Shown one piece after another: positions 18,738 to 27,439 of a stretch of DNA of 64,000 nt. Made by a program: the position numbers and the translations under genes. This stretch comes from Serratia marcescens (GTDB lineage: Bacteria; Pseudomonadota; Gammaproteobacteria; Enterobacterales; Enterobacteriaceae): assembly GCF_029846115.1 (NCBI RefSeq), contig NZ_JARVZZ010000001.1, positions 1,860,001 through 1,924,000 of the forward strand, written 5' to 3'. Each line of letters begins with the position of its first letter. Within the stretch, counting starts at the first letter, position 1. The notes beneath the pieces are model-generated. The model worked only from the letters and a program-made list of their open reading frames with translations, was not told where the DNA came from and ran no database searches.

Positions 18738-19985
18738 ATGGCACAGGCCAACCTTTCTGAAATTCTTTTCAAGCCCAAATTCAAACACCCTGAAACCTCG
18801 ACGCTGGTGCTGCGCGCGCGCAACAAAGTGAGCGCCGCCATGCATTCCGCATTGGAAGGCGACACTACCGGCAACTGGTACCGCATGCTGAATCCGCTGC
18901 TGTGGGCCTGGCGCGGCGTCAGCCCGATCGAAATCCACGAAGTGCTGGCGCGCATCGCCGCCTCCGACGCCGAGCGCAGCAATCCGCAGCGGCTGGATAC
19001 CGTGGTGGGCTACCGCAACGGCAACTGGATCTACGAGTGGATCCATCAGGGTATGCAGTGGCAGCAGCGGGCGACGGAACAGCAGGATCCGCTGCTCGGC
19101 GGCGAATACTGGCTGAAGGCCGCGAGCCTGTACAGCATCGCCGGTTACCCGCACCTGAAGGGCGACGAGCTGGCCGAACAGGCGGAGATGCTCGCCAACC
19201 GCGCTTACGAAGAGGCGGCGATGCTGCTGCCGTATCAGCTGAAAGAGCTGGAGTTTCGCATCGAAGGCGGCGCCAGCGTCACCGGCTTCCTGCACATGCC
19301 GGAGAAGGGCGAGGCGCCGTTCCCGACGGTGCTGATGTGCGGCAGCCTCGACACGCTGCAGACCGACTACCACCGCCTGTTCCGTGACTACCTGGCGCCG
19401 CACGGCATCGCCATGCTGACGCTCGATATGCCGTCGATCGGTTCCTCCTGCAAATGGAAGCTGACGCAGGACTCCAGCTACCTGCACCAGCAGGTGCTGA
19501 TCCAGCTGGCCTCGGTGCCGTGGGTAGATCATCAGCGGGTGAGCGCCTTCGGCTTCCGTTTCGGCGCCAACGTGGCAGTGCGGCTGGCCTACCTGGAGCC
19601 GCAGCGGCTGCGCGGCGTAGCCTGCCTGGGGCCGGTGGTGCATCGCCTGCTGTGCGACAGCAGCACCCAGCTGAACGTGCCGGACATGTATATGGACGTG
19701 CTGGCCAGCCGCATGGGCATGGCTAACGCCTCGGACAACGTGCTGAAGGTGGAGCTGAACAGCTACTCGCTGAAAATGCAGGGGCTGCTGGGGCGCCGTT
19801 GCCCGACGCCGATGATCTCCGGCTACTGGGAGCGCGATACGCTCAGCCCGAAAGAGGAGTCGCAGCTGATCGTCACCTCCTCGGTGAGCGGCAAGCTGGT
19901 CGCCATCCCGCGCACCCCGGTTTATGACAGCTTCCACCGGGCGTTGCTGCAGATGTCCGGCTGGCTGAAGGATAAAATGCGTTAA
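18738..19985 (+). CDS. frsA: FrsA, alpha/beta-hydrolase-fold esterase-like protein
   Basis: 415 residues. In E. coli FrsA binds unphosphorylated enzyme IIA-glucose and influences the balance between respiration and fermentation. It starts at ATG 18738 ([23 protein letters not shown], the family start) with GGAGG at 18722. The alpha/beta hydrolase core begins near residue 190. The position corresponding to the nucleophile elbow reads GFRFGANVA, so it lacks the usual Gly-x-Ser-x-Gly, as in other FrsA proteins. Located between gpt and crl, as in E. coli. Confidence 0.95.
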   Translation: MAQANLSEILFKPKFKHPETSTLVLRARNKVSAAMHSALEGDTTGNWYRMLNPLLWAWRGVSPIEIHEVLARIAASDAERSNPQRLDTVVGYRNGNWIYEWIHQGMQWQQRATEQQDPLLGGEYWLKAASLYSIAGYPHLKGDELAEQAEMLANRAYEEAAMLLPYQLKELEFRIEGGASVTGFLHMPEKGEAPFPTVLMCGSLDTLQTDYHRLFRDYLAPHGIAMLTLDMPSIGSSCKWKLTQDSSYLHQQVLIQLASVPWVDHQRVSAFGFRFGANVAVRLAYLEPQRLRGVACLGPVVHRLLCDSSTQLNVPDMYMDVLASRMGMANASDNVLKVELNSYSLKMQGLLGRRCPTPMISGYWERDTLSPKEESQLIVTSSVSGKLVAIPRTPVYDSFHRALLQMSGWLKDKMR

Positions 19986-19997
19986 TTAGTTGCTAAA

Positions 19998-20016
19998 TTT
20001 TAACAGTTTGTTAAAA
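19998..20016. repeat. Inverted repeat between frsA and crl
   Basis: TTTTAACA-GTT-TGTTAAAA, a perfect 8-bp palindrome with a 3-base loop. It is either a weak terminator for frsA or a protein site in the crl promoter region. Confidence 0.5.
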
Positions 20017-20045
20017 AGAGTGGTCTACATTGAGGAGGTTAGAGA

Positions 20046-20447
20046 ATGACGTTACCGAGTGGTCACCCTAAAAGCCGACTAATGAAACGTTTTGCCAGCT
20101 TGGGGCCGTACCTGCGTGAAGGGCAATGTGAAAACGACCGTTTTTTCTTTGATTGTTTGGCCGTCTGCGTCAATGTAAAGCCCGCTCCGGAGAAGCGTGA
20201 GTTCTGGGGCTGGTGGATGGAGCTGCAGGCGGAAGAGGCGCGCTTCACCTATTCGTACCAATTCGGCCTGTTCGACAAGGAAGGCGACTGGACGGCGCAA
20301 AACATTAAGGATGATGAAGTGAACGCCAAGCTGGAAGACACCCTGCGCGACTTCCATCGCCGCCTGGGTGAGCTGCTGGCGACCATGGAACTGGGGCTGG
20401 AACCCGCTGACGATTTCAAAGAAAAACTGATCAAACTCTCCGCCTGA
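20046..20447 (+). CDS. crl: Sigma-S-binding factor Crl
   Basis: Small cytosolic protein (133 residues) that promotes assembly of sigma-S with core RNA polymerase. It begins [26 protein letters not shown] and contains the conserved [13 protein letters not shown] and [10 protein letters not shown] blocks. Strong GAGGAGG Shine-Dalgarno upstream. Sits between frsA and proB as in E. coli, but without phoE. Confidence 0.95.
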   Translation: MTLPSGHPKSRLMKRFASLGPYLREGQCENDRFFFDCLAVCVNVKPAPEKREFWGWWMELQAEEARFTYSYQFGLFDKEGDWTAQNIKDDEVNAKLEDTLRDFHRRLGELLATMELGLEPADDFKEKLIKLSA

Positions 20448-20542
20448 CCCCGTTTGACCACGTATTGTGCTGATTTCGCGTTGTGCCTGTTGGCATAACG
20501 CGTCTCTCCTGTTACAAAGACCTTTGCACCCTTATTCTCATC

Positions 20543-20667
20543 ATACCCTATAGCTTTCGAGTTGCGGCTAGGCGGCAAGCGCAGGAATTCCCAGGAGCTT
20601 ACTGAGGTAAGTGACTGGGGGGAGTGCGTGCAGCCAACAACGCTGCGGCTTGAAAGATGACGGGTAT
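20543..20667. repeat. ERIC element (enterobacterial repetitive intergenic consensus)
   Basis: 125-bp imperfect palindrome with ends ATACCC and GGGTAT. Its centre reads CCCAGGAGCTTACTGAGGTA followed by AGTGACTGGGG, matching the core to which standard ERIC typing primers correspond. It ends only 19 bases before the proB ATG. Confidence 0.92.
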
Positions 20668-20686
20668 ATTACACGGCAGAAATACT

Positions 20687-21790
20687 ATGAACGGCAGCCA
20701 GACATTGGTTGTGAAATTGGGCACCAGCGTGTTGACCGGCGGATCGCTGCGTCTGAACCGCGCCCACATCGTCGAATTGGTGCGCCAGTGCGCGCAGCAA
20801 CACGCCGCGGGCCACCGCATCGTCATCGTCACCTCCGGCGCCATCGCCGCCGGGCGCGAACACCTGGGCTACCCCGAGCTGCCCGCCACCATCGCTTCCA
20901 AGCAGCTGCTGGCGGCGGTAGGGCAGAGCCGGCTGATCCAGCTGTGGGAACAGCTGTTCTCCATTTACGGCATCCACGTCGGGCAGATGCTGCTGACGCG
21001 CGCCGATCTGGAAGACCGCGAGCGCTTCCTCAATGCGCGCGACACCATGACGGCGCTGCTGGACAACCGCATCGTGCCGGTAATCAATGAGAACGACGCC
21101 GTCGCCACCGCCGAAATCAAGGTGGGCGACAACGATAACCTGTCGGCGCTGGCGGCCATTCTGGCCGGGGCCGACAAACTGCTGCTGCTGACCGATCAGC
21201 AGGGCCTCTACACCGCCGATCCGCGCAACAACCCGCAGGCCGAACTGATCCGTGAAGTGCACGGCATCGACGACGCGCTGCGCGCCATCGCCGGCGACAG
21301 CGTCTCCGGCCTGGGCACCGGCGGCATGGGCACCAAGCTGCAGGCGGCCGACGTGGCCTGCCGCGCCGGCATCGACGTGGTGATCGCCGCGGGCAGCAAG
21401 CCGGGCGTGGTGGCGGACGTGATCGAAGGCAAACCGGTGGGCACCCGTTTCCACGCGCTGGAAACTCCGCTGGAAAATCGCAAGCGCTGGATCTTCGGCG
21501 CACCGCCGGCCGGCGAGATCACCGTCGACGACGGCGCGGTAGAAGCGATGATGGCGCGCGGCAGCTCGCTGTTGCCGAAGGGCATCCGCGAAGTGAAGGG
21601 CGACTTCTCGCGCGGCGAAGTGATCCGCATCCGCAACCTGGCGGGGCGCGATCTGGCGCACGGCGTCAGCCGCTACAACAGCGACGCGATGCGCATGATC
21701 GCCGGGCACCACTCGCAGGAAATCAGCGAGATCCTCGGTTATGAATACGGTCCGGTGGCAGTGCACCGCGACGATATGATTGTCAGTTAA
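20687..21790 (+). CDS. proB: Glutamate 5-kinase
   Basis: First enzyme of proline synthesis: ATP-dependent phosphorylation of glutamate to gamma-glutamyl phosphate, feedback-inhibited by proline. 367 residues with an amino-acid-kinase domain ([32 protein letters not shown]) and a C-terminal PUA domain (GSSLLPKGI...GVSRYNS). I start at ATG 20687 ([14 protein letters not shown]), as in E. coli. The Shine-Dalgarno is weak (GGCAG) and the ERIC element occupies the leader. Followed after 9 bp by proA. Confidence 0.96.
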   Translation: MNGSQTLVVKLGTSVLTGGSLRLNRAHIVELVRQCAQQHAAGHRIVIVTSGAIAAGREHLGYPELPATIASKQLLAAVGQSRLIQLWEQLFSIYGIHVGQMLLTRADLEDRERFLNARDTMTALLDNRIVPVINENDAVATAEIKVGDNDNLSALAAILAGADKLLLLTDQQGLYTADPRNNPQAELIREVHGIDDALRAIAGDSVSGLGTGGMGTKLQAADVACRAGIDVVIAAGSKPGVVADVIEGKPVGTRFHALETPLENRKRWIFGAPPAGEITVDDGAVEAMMARGSSLLPKGIREVKGDFSRGEVIRIRNLAGRDLAHGVSRYNSDAMRMIAGHHSQEISEILGYEYGPVAVHRDDMIVS

Positions 21791-21799
21791 GGAGTGAGC

Positions 21800-23053
21800 A
21801 TGCTGGAGCAGATGGGGAAGGCCGCCAAGCAGGCCTCCTGGCAGCTGGCGGTGCTGAGCACGGCGAAGAAGAATCAGGTGCTGTCGGTGATGGCCGACAG
21901 GCTGGAAGCCAACAGCGAAGCGATCCTGCTGGCGAACGAACAAGACATGGCGCAGGCGCGCGCCACCGGCATGAGCGAAGCGCTGCTCGATCGCCTGCTG
22001 TTGACCCCGGCGCGGCTGGCGGCGATCGCCAACGACGTGCGCCAGGTATGCCGCCTGAACGATCCGGTCGGCCACGTGCTGGACGGCAACCTGCTGGACA
22101 GCGGGCTGAAGCTGGAGCGCCGCCGGGTGCCGCTCGGCGTGATTGGCGTGATTTACGAGGCGCGGCCGAACGTCACCATCGACGTCGCCAGCCTGTGCCT
22201 GAAAACCGGCAACGCGGTGATCCTGCGCGGCGGTAAAGAGACGCATAATACCAACCAGGCGACGGTGAAAGTGATCCAGCAGGCGCTGGAACAGTGCGGC
22301 CTGCCGGCGGCGGCGGTGCAGGCGATCGACAGCCCGGATCGCGCGCTGGTGAACGAACTGCTGCGCCTGGATCGCTATGTCGACATGCTGATCCCGCGCG
22401 GCGGCGCCGGCCTGCACAAGCTGTGCCGCGAGCAATCGACCATCCCGGTGATCACCGGCGGCATCGGCGTGTGCCACACCTACGTGGATGCCGACGTCGA
22501 CTTCGACAAGGCGCTGACGGTGATTGAAAACGCCAAAATCCAGCGCCCGAGCGCCTGTAACTCGCTGGAGACGCTGCTGGTGAACCGCAGCATCGCCGCC
22601 GAGTTCCTGCCGGCGCTGAGCGCCAAAATGGCGGCGGTGGGCGTGACGTTGCACGCGGCGGAAAACGCGCTGCTGCTGCTGCAGGGCGGCCCGGCGACGG
22701 TGGTGCCGGTGAACGCGGAAGATTACGACGACGAATGGCTGTCGCTGGATCTGAACGTGTTGCTGGTGGACGATATCGATCAGGCCATCGACCACATCCG
22801 CACCCACGGCACCAATCACTCCGACGCGATCCTCACCCGTTCGCTGAGCAGCGCCGAGCACTTCGTGCGCGCGGTGGACTCCTCGGCGGTGTACGTCAAC
22901 GCCAGCACCCGCTTCACCGACGGCGGCCAGTTCGGCCTGGGCGCGGAAGTGGCGGTAAGCACCCAGAAACTGCACGCCCGCGGCCCGATGGGCCTGGACG
23001 CGCTGACCACCTACAAGTGGATCGGCTACGGCGACGATCTGGTGCGCAGCTAA
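21800..23053 (+). CDS. proA: Gamma-glutamyl phosphate reductase
   Basis: Second enzyme of proline synthesis: NADPH-dependent reduction of gamma-glutamyl phosphate to glutamate semialdehyde. 417 residues from ATG 21800 ([13 protein letters not shown]) with TAAGGAG upstream. A GTG two codons earlier is less likely. Aldehyde-dehydrogenase-like fold with EARPNVT, RGGKET and the catalytic Cys in [13 protein letters not shown]. Forms an operon with proB, ended by the terminator at 23079. Confidence 0.96.
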   Translation: MLEQMGKAAKQASWQLAVLSTAKKNQVLSVMADRLEANSEAILLANEQDMAQARATGMSEALLDRLLLTPARLAAIANDVRQVCRLNDPVGHVLDGNLLDSGLKLERRRVPLGVIGVIYEARPNVTIDVASLCLKTGNAVILRGGKETHNTNQATVKVIQQALEQCGLPAAAVQAIDSPDRALVNELLRLDRYVDMLIPRGGAGLHKLCREQSTIPVITGGIGVCHTYVDADVDFDKALTVIENAKIQRPSACNSLETLLVNRSIAAEFLPALSAKMAAVGVTLHAAENALLLLQGGPATVVPVNAEDYDDEWLSLDLNVLLVDDIDQAIDHIRTHGTNHSDAILTRSLSSAEHFVRAVDSSAVYVNASTRFTDGGQFGLGAEVAVSTQKLHARGPMGLDALTTYKWIGYGDDLVRS

Positions 23054-23078
23054 GGCCGCATTGCGGTAGTAAAGACGT

Positions 23079-23109
23079 CAGGGCGCAGCGTGCTGTGCCC
23101 TGATTTTTT
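23079..23109 (+). terminator. Terminator of the proBA operon
   Basis: CAGGGCGCA / TGTGCCCTG stem (one G-U pair) followed by A and seven T. Confidence 0.85.
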
Positions 23110-23240
23110 TGGAAGGGTCAACGTGGGGCAGTGTGGCTGCTTGCAAAACAACCAAACGCCCCGGCGGCTATTGACTCATTTCGTGCACAGGTCTACCTTG
23201 TTCAACGCACTTCCGGCTTGCCCCGCAGGCCCGGCTCAAT

Positions 23241-23316
23241 GCCGATATAGCTCAGTTGGTAGAGCAGCGCATTCGTAATGCGAAGGTCGTAGGTTCGACT
23301 CCTATTATCGGCACCA
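23241..23316 (+). tRNA. thrW: tRNA-Thr (anticodon CGU)
   Basis: 76 nt including an encoded CCA end. Acceptor stem GCCGATA / TATCGGC, D-loop AGCTCAGTTGGTAGAGC, anticodon loop ATTCGTAAT with CGT, T-arm GGTTCGACTCC. Located after proBA as thrW is in E. coli, where this tRNA is a known integration target. Confidence 0.96.
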
Positions 23317-23642
23317 TCTCCATATTCCAGACATTCGAGAAAGCAAAAGAATCCTAAAATACAGTCACACCACGATATATTTGAGAAAACCACCGGGTTG
23401 GGACTAAGAGAATAAGATCGCGTTTGGCTGGCGACAGAAAAATGTAGTTGATTGTATCATTAAGGAAAGTTATTCATTGGCTCTAGATATAGCCAGTCTA
23501 CTGAACTGATTGTTCGGAAAAAAGGTATCCTAAATAAAAATAATGTGTTTTTCGGTCTTTTATCATAAACATGGGTTGATTAATCATGTTCTAATTTTAT
23601 TCATCGCTGACAACGTGCTGTAACTTCGTTGCGTCCTCGATT
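23317..23642. other. AT-rich intergenic stretch behind the tRNA
   Basis: 326 bp with no supportable gene. I looked for an integrase fragment and for a second copy of the tRNA 3' end and found neither. Base composition changes here from GC-rich to AT-rich. Confidence 0.45.
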
Positions 23643-24050
23643 TTATTTCTCATCGTTTGTGAATTTTACAAGTATCGTTTTCGCCGATATCCAAATATCT
23701 TCACGCGGCGTATTCATTTTGCGAAACATCGTAGGGGAAACGCCATAGTGGCTTTTAAAGATGCGACAGAAAGCCTGCTGTTCCAGATAACCATATTCAA
23801 GTGCAATATCTATGATCTTCCTGTCTGTAGATAAAATCATTTTCGCCGCCTCTGTCATTTTCCTAGATCTGATATAAGATTTCATCGATATGCCGGCCAA
23901 AGCGCAGAACTTACGTTGGACATACCATCTGGAATATCCAGTTTTATCAATCAGGTTGATGATGTTTACCGGTTGCCTAAGATACATTTCTAACAGATTG
24001 ATAACGCTATTAATAAATATTCTTGACTGTTCAACTTTGCTCATTTCCAT
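23643..24050 (-). CDS. AraC-family regulator, MarA/SoxS/RamA size class
   Basis: 135 residues consisting almost only of the two helix-turn-helix units of the AraC DNA-binding domain (INLIDKTGYSRWYVQRKFCA and IIDIALEYGYLEQQAFCRIFKSHYGVSPTMFRK). There is no effector domain, so activity is probably controlled by its level, as for MarA and SoxS. Start ATG 24050 with GGGAG 8 bases upstream. Divergent from the two-component/RND cluster and a likely regulator of it, by position and by analogy with MarA-type activators of efflux genes. The exact orthologue is not recognised. Confidence 0.85.
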   Translation of the reverse strand: MEMSKVEQSRIFINSVINLLEMYLRQPVNIINLIDKTGYSRWYVQRKFCALAGISMKSYIRSRKMTEAAKMILSTDRKIIDIALEYGYLEQQAFCRIFKSHYGVSPTMFRKMNTPREDIWISAKTILVKFTNDEK

Positions 24051-24361
24051 TGCATCTTCTCCCTATATCTTCACCTGTTGGCGCTATTGAAATCTCGATT
24101 ATTGCTTAACTTTGTCAAGATGTTATCAATTTCTGTTCTTTTATTTTGTGGTTAATGCCTTCCCATTGATAACTATTTGAATTTTAATGTTATTGCATCG
24201 TATTCTTTGCCGGGCTGATTTTGAATGAAGTGGCGATGACTTTATTTTTAATCGCCTGATATGTACTATCTTCGTTTTTTGTTTATTCTTTAAATAAAAA
24301 AGTGCTAAGCTTTATTATATTGTTTTTACTTGGTTAGCGTGACTGAAGAGCAGGTTAATAT
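24051..24361. other. Divergent promoter region, AraC gene / response regulator
   Basis: 311 bp, strongly AT-rich, without a gene. It must hold both promoters. I could not assign operators. Confidence 0.4.
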
Positions 24362-25057
24362 ATGGAAGAAAAAAGAATTTTAATCATTGAGGACGATATG
24401 CATGCTGCAGAAGTCCTGGAAGCTTATCTAAAAAGAGAGTGCTTTGCTGTTGCCAAAGTAGGCGATGGCGTTAAAGGGCTCGAGATGGTTTTTTCTTGGC
24501 AACCTGACTTGGTTTTATTAGACGTCATGCTGCCAGGAATAAATGGAAATGAAATATTGGCACGTGTGCGTAGAAAAAGCGATGTGCCGGTCATCATGGT
24601 GACGGCAATCGGGGAGATTCAGGATAAGATCTCCTCGTTGAGGCACGGTGTTGATGATTACATCGTGAAACCCTATAACCCGGGAGAGGTCGTTGCTCGG
24701 GTTCATGCTGTGCTGAGAAGAGCGACTGCTTTAAATATAAAATCTGAGCTTATTATTTGTGGCCCGGTACAACTTGATGAAGAGGCGATGCTGGTTCACG
24801 TCTGCCCTGCCGAAAACATTAAAATTGCAGTGGATCTCACGCCGACTGAATTTTTACTGTTATCTGTGCTAATGCGTGCGCCAAAAAGAGCGTTTTCCCG
24901 CCAAACATTGTTAAATATGTGTTTGCCGGACAGTGATGCATTTGAGCGGGTTGTCGATACGCATATTTATAACTTGCGCAAAAAACTCAACTCGGTAGGG
25001 GTGGATGATGTACTGCTGACCGTTAGAGCGATGGGCTACAGGTATTGGAATAAATGA
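24362..25057 (+). CDS. OmpR/PhoB-family response regulator
   Basis: 231 residues. Receiver domain with acidic pocket Glu10-Asp11-Asp12, phospho-acceptor Asp54 (LVLLDVMLPG) and Lys in YIVKPYNP. C-terminal winged helix (LTPTEFLLLSVLM, VVDTHIYNLRKKL, VRAMGYRYW). Overlaps the kinase gene by 4 bp. The overall form is like BaeR/AdeR-type regulators of RND pumps, so control of the adjacent pump genes is the obvious inference. Confidence 0.92.
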   Translation: MEEKRILIIEDDMHAAEVLEAYLKRECFAVAKVGDGVKGLEMVFSWQPDLVLLDVMLPGINGNEILARVRRKSDVPVIMVTAIGEIQDKISSLRHGVDDYIVKPYNPGEVVARVHAVLRRATALNIKSELIICGPVQLDEEAMLVHVCPAENIKIAVDLTPTEFLLLSVLMRAPKRAFSRQTLLNMCLPDSDAFERVVDTHIYNLRKKLNSVGVDDVLLTVRAMGYRYWNK

Positions 25058-26238
25058 ATAAAAAAAACAAAAGAGTTTCGCTTTGGAAGTGGATTTGTGT
25101 GAGGGTAATTTCCCAATCTGTCGGGGTGATTGTTATTATTGCACTCTGTATGTGGTTGCGCTATGCCATTTATAGCGCTTGGGTTTTATATCATGAAATG
25201 CCGGCAGATGTCCGAAAAGAGTTCCTGCGGTTGCTTGATAATCCCAATGAAGATTTATACAGATTTTATAGCCTTTTTCACTATTGGTATGGCATTGATT
25301 TTGCTAATCCGTCGATCACGTCGGGGGATTGGATTATGCTGGCTATTTTGGTTGTTGTCGCCATTCCTCTCATGGTCTTACTGGGGCTTTATATGTCGCG
25401 GCCGTTGGCGAAGCAATTTTCCTACCTGGTCACTGCCGCGAAAAAAGTCGCGGAGGGAGATTTCTCTGTGCAAGCAAAACTAGAAGAGAAAGCGCCGGAA
25501 GAACTTCTTACTCTAACTCACGATTTCAATGAGATGACTAAAAAGCTGACTTATTATGAAGGGGAGTTACGTGCTTCTCATATTGCCATGGCGCATGAAT
25601 TACGTTCACCGTTAACGGCTTCAATCGCACGCCTTCAGGGCATTATGGATGGCGTGTTTGAGCCGGATAAGCATCAGTTAAATCTGGTCATGCAGCCATT
25701 GACCAGCCTAAATCGCCTTATTGATGATCTTCAAATGCTGTCGTTGTCGCAAGCCGGGGCGTTATCATTAGAAAAATACAATGTGAATCTGTGCGATTTG
25801 ATTCAGGAACGTTTGCAATGGCAAAAGGCGGAAGCTTTTCAGGAAAGTTTCACGATTGAATTTGAATATACGACTCCTGTCTTCGTCTATGTCGATCCGT
25901 TCCGAATTGGACAAGTTTTTACGATTATCATAAAAAATGCAATGCGCTACGCACATTCCGGAAAGAAACTGACCGTCACCGTTAATCATTCTAATGATGG
26001 AGTTGTCGTCGGTTTTCGCGATTATGGGCCGGGTGTCAGTGAAGCATTTTTACCCTTGATGTTCGAACGTTTTTCCCGGGAGGAGAGCTCGCGGTCGAGA
26101 AATCTGGGGGGAAGTGGACTCGGTCTTTCTATCGCCATAGCGATAAGCCGCGAGCACGGCGGCAGTCTCAGTGCTCAGAATCATCCTGACGGTGGGATGC
26201 TATTTCAACTAATTCTTCCAATGAAAATAGAGTCTTGA
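25054..26238 (+). CDS. Sensor histidine kinase
   Basis: 394 residues with two membrane helices (about 19-36 and 94-112) flanking a short periplasmic domain, a HAMP linker (about 113-165), a dimerisation/phospho-acceptor helix with His181 in AMAHELRSPLTA, and a HATPase domain (IIIKNAMRYA, FRDYGPGV, GGSGLGLSIA). Co-transcribed with the response regulator through a 4-bp overlap. The stimulus is unknown. The small sensor domain (roughly 55 residues) resembles AdeS/BaeS-type kinases. Confidence 0.92.
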   Translation: MNKKNKRVSLWKWICVRVISQSVGVIVIIALCMWLRYAIYSAWVLYHEMPADVRKEFLRLLDNPNEDLYRFYSLFHYWYGIDFANPSITSGDWIMLAILVVVAIPLMVLLGLYMSRPLAKQFSYLVTAAKKVAEGDFSVQAKLEEKAPEELLTLTHDFNEMTKKLTYYEGELRASHIAMAHELRSPLTASIARLQGIMDGVFEPDKHQLNLVMQPLTSLNRLIDDLQMLSLSQAGALSLEKYNVNLCDLIQERLQWQKAEAFQESFTIEFEYTTPVFVYVDPFRIGQVFTIIIKNAMRYAHSGKKLTVTVNHSNDGVVVGFRDYGPGVSEAFLPLMFERFSREESSRSRNLGGSGLGLSIAIAISREHGGSLSAQNHPDGGMLFQLILPMKIES

Positions 26239-26317
26239 TGATTCCTTGAAAAAACATGGACTAAATCTGCACATAAAAAAGGTTTAATTCTTCGACAGAC
26301 TATCAGGAGAATGTCTT

Positions 26318-27439
26318 ATGTCAGTAGGTTTGTTCAGGTTAATAAGTACGGTCAAGAGCGTGTTTCTATTTCAATATTGGAAACTGTTTATTATTCCCCT
26401 GTGCGTTTTTTTGGCGGGATGTGATGATAAAGCAAAGACACAGGAGGTGCCTACACGTTCCGTACGAACGCTTGTCGTCGATAATCCGGTTGGCGGAGTT
26501 TTGATAAAGCATACCGGAGAAATTCGCCCCCACGAGGAATCTCAGCTCTCGTTTCGCATTGACGGCCGGCTCCTCAGCCGGCCAGTCGATGTGGGGGACA
26601 AGCTAAAGGCGGGGCAAACGATCGCGACTTTGGAGCCCAGGAATAACGAGAATCAGGTGCGCAGTGCACAGGCCGAACTGGCCGGTGCCGTTTCTTCAGA
26701 GCGCCTGGCTGCTCTCAATTTCAGGAGGCTGCAATCATTGATCAAAACCGGTGCTATCGCGCAGGCTCAGGTTGATGAAGCGAAGGTCAATCTTGAAGTC
26801 GCAGCGGCAAAACGCGTCTCTGCTCAATCGAATTTGAAAATCGCTCAGGAGCAATTGGGTTTCACCCGTCTGGTTGCGCCTTCAGATGGCGTAGTGACTT
26901 CGGTAAATCTGAATCCTGGACAAACTGTCAGCGCAGGGCAAGGGGTTATCACGCTCTCACTCAATCAGGGAGTGGATGCCGTATTTGACGTTCCAGAAGC
27001 AATTTTGTACAGCAATTTGTCCGATGATAAAGTCAAGATTGCGCTGCTTTCCGATCCTTCCGTCGTGACTGAGGGCGTGATCCGAGATGTGAATCCACAG
27101 GCGGATAAGCAGACGCGGACCTGGCGAGTCAGAGTCTCGCTGTCGAACCCTCCAGAGAAAATGGCTTTGGGCGCGACGGTGCAGGGAAGTATCGTGATCC
27201 CGGGGCAGGCAGCGTTTGTTCTGCCGGCGTCTGCGACGACCCGTGATGGCGCGGATCCTGCCGTTTTAATCGTTCAATCGGATACATCAACCTTGGCGTT
27301 GCGCAAAGTTAACGTTATTCGCTATAGCTCCGAGGACGTGTTTATTGCTGATGGCCTCAAACCTGGCGACAAGGTGGTGATCGCCGGCGTGAGCAAGTTA
27401 CGGCCTGGGGAGAAAGTGAGTTTGGAGGATAAATTCTGA
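26318..27439 (+). CDS. RND efflux periplasmic adaptor (membrane fusion protein)
   Basis: 373 residues, lipid-anchored: the N-terminal hydrophobic segment ends in FLAGC (Cys35). Lipoyl-like halves (RIDGRLLSRPVDVGDKLKAG and LVAPSDGVVTSVNLNPGQTV) surround a short alpha-hairpin of about 70 residues, followed by beta-barrel and membrane-proximal domains. HlyD/AcrA family. Links the RND pump to an outer-membrane channel. Its stop overlaps the pump ATG by 1 bp. Lies 79 bp after the kinase gene. Confidence 0.93.
   Translation: MSVGLFRLISTVKSVFLFQYWKLFIIPLCVFLAGCDDKAKTQEVPTRSVRTLVVDNPVGGVLIKHTGEIRPHEESQLSFRIDGRLLSRPVDVGDKLKAGQTIATLEPRNNENQVRSAQAELAGAVSSERLAALNFRRLQSLIKTGAIAQAQVDEAKVNLEVAAAKRVSAQSNLKIAQEQLGFTRLVAPSDGVVTSVNLNPGQTVSAGQGVITLSLNQGVDAVFDVPEAILYSNLSDDKVKIALLSDPSVVTEGVIRDVNPQADKQTRTWRVRVSLSNPPEKMALGATVQGSIVIPGQAAFVLPASATTRDGADPAVLIVQSDTSTLALRKVNVIRYSSEDVFIADGLKPGDKVVIAGVSKLRPGEKVSLEDKF

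Noticed and set aside
20669..22975. A 768-codon reverse-strand frame opposite proBA
   Set aside because: Same reason: antisense shadow of two well-recognised genes.
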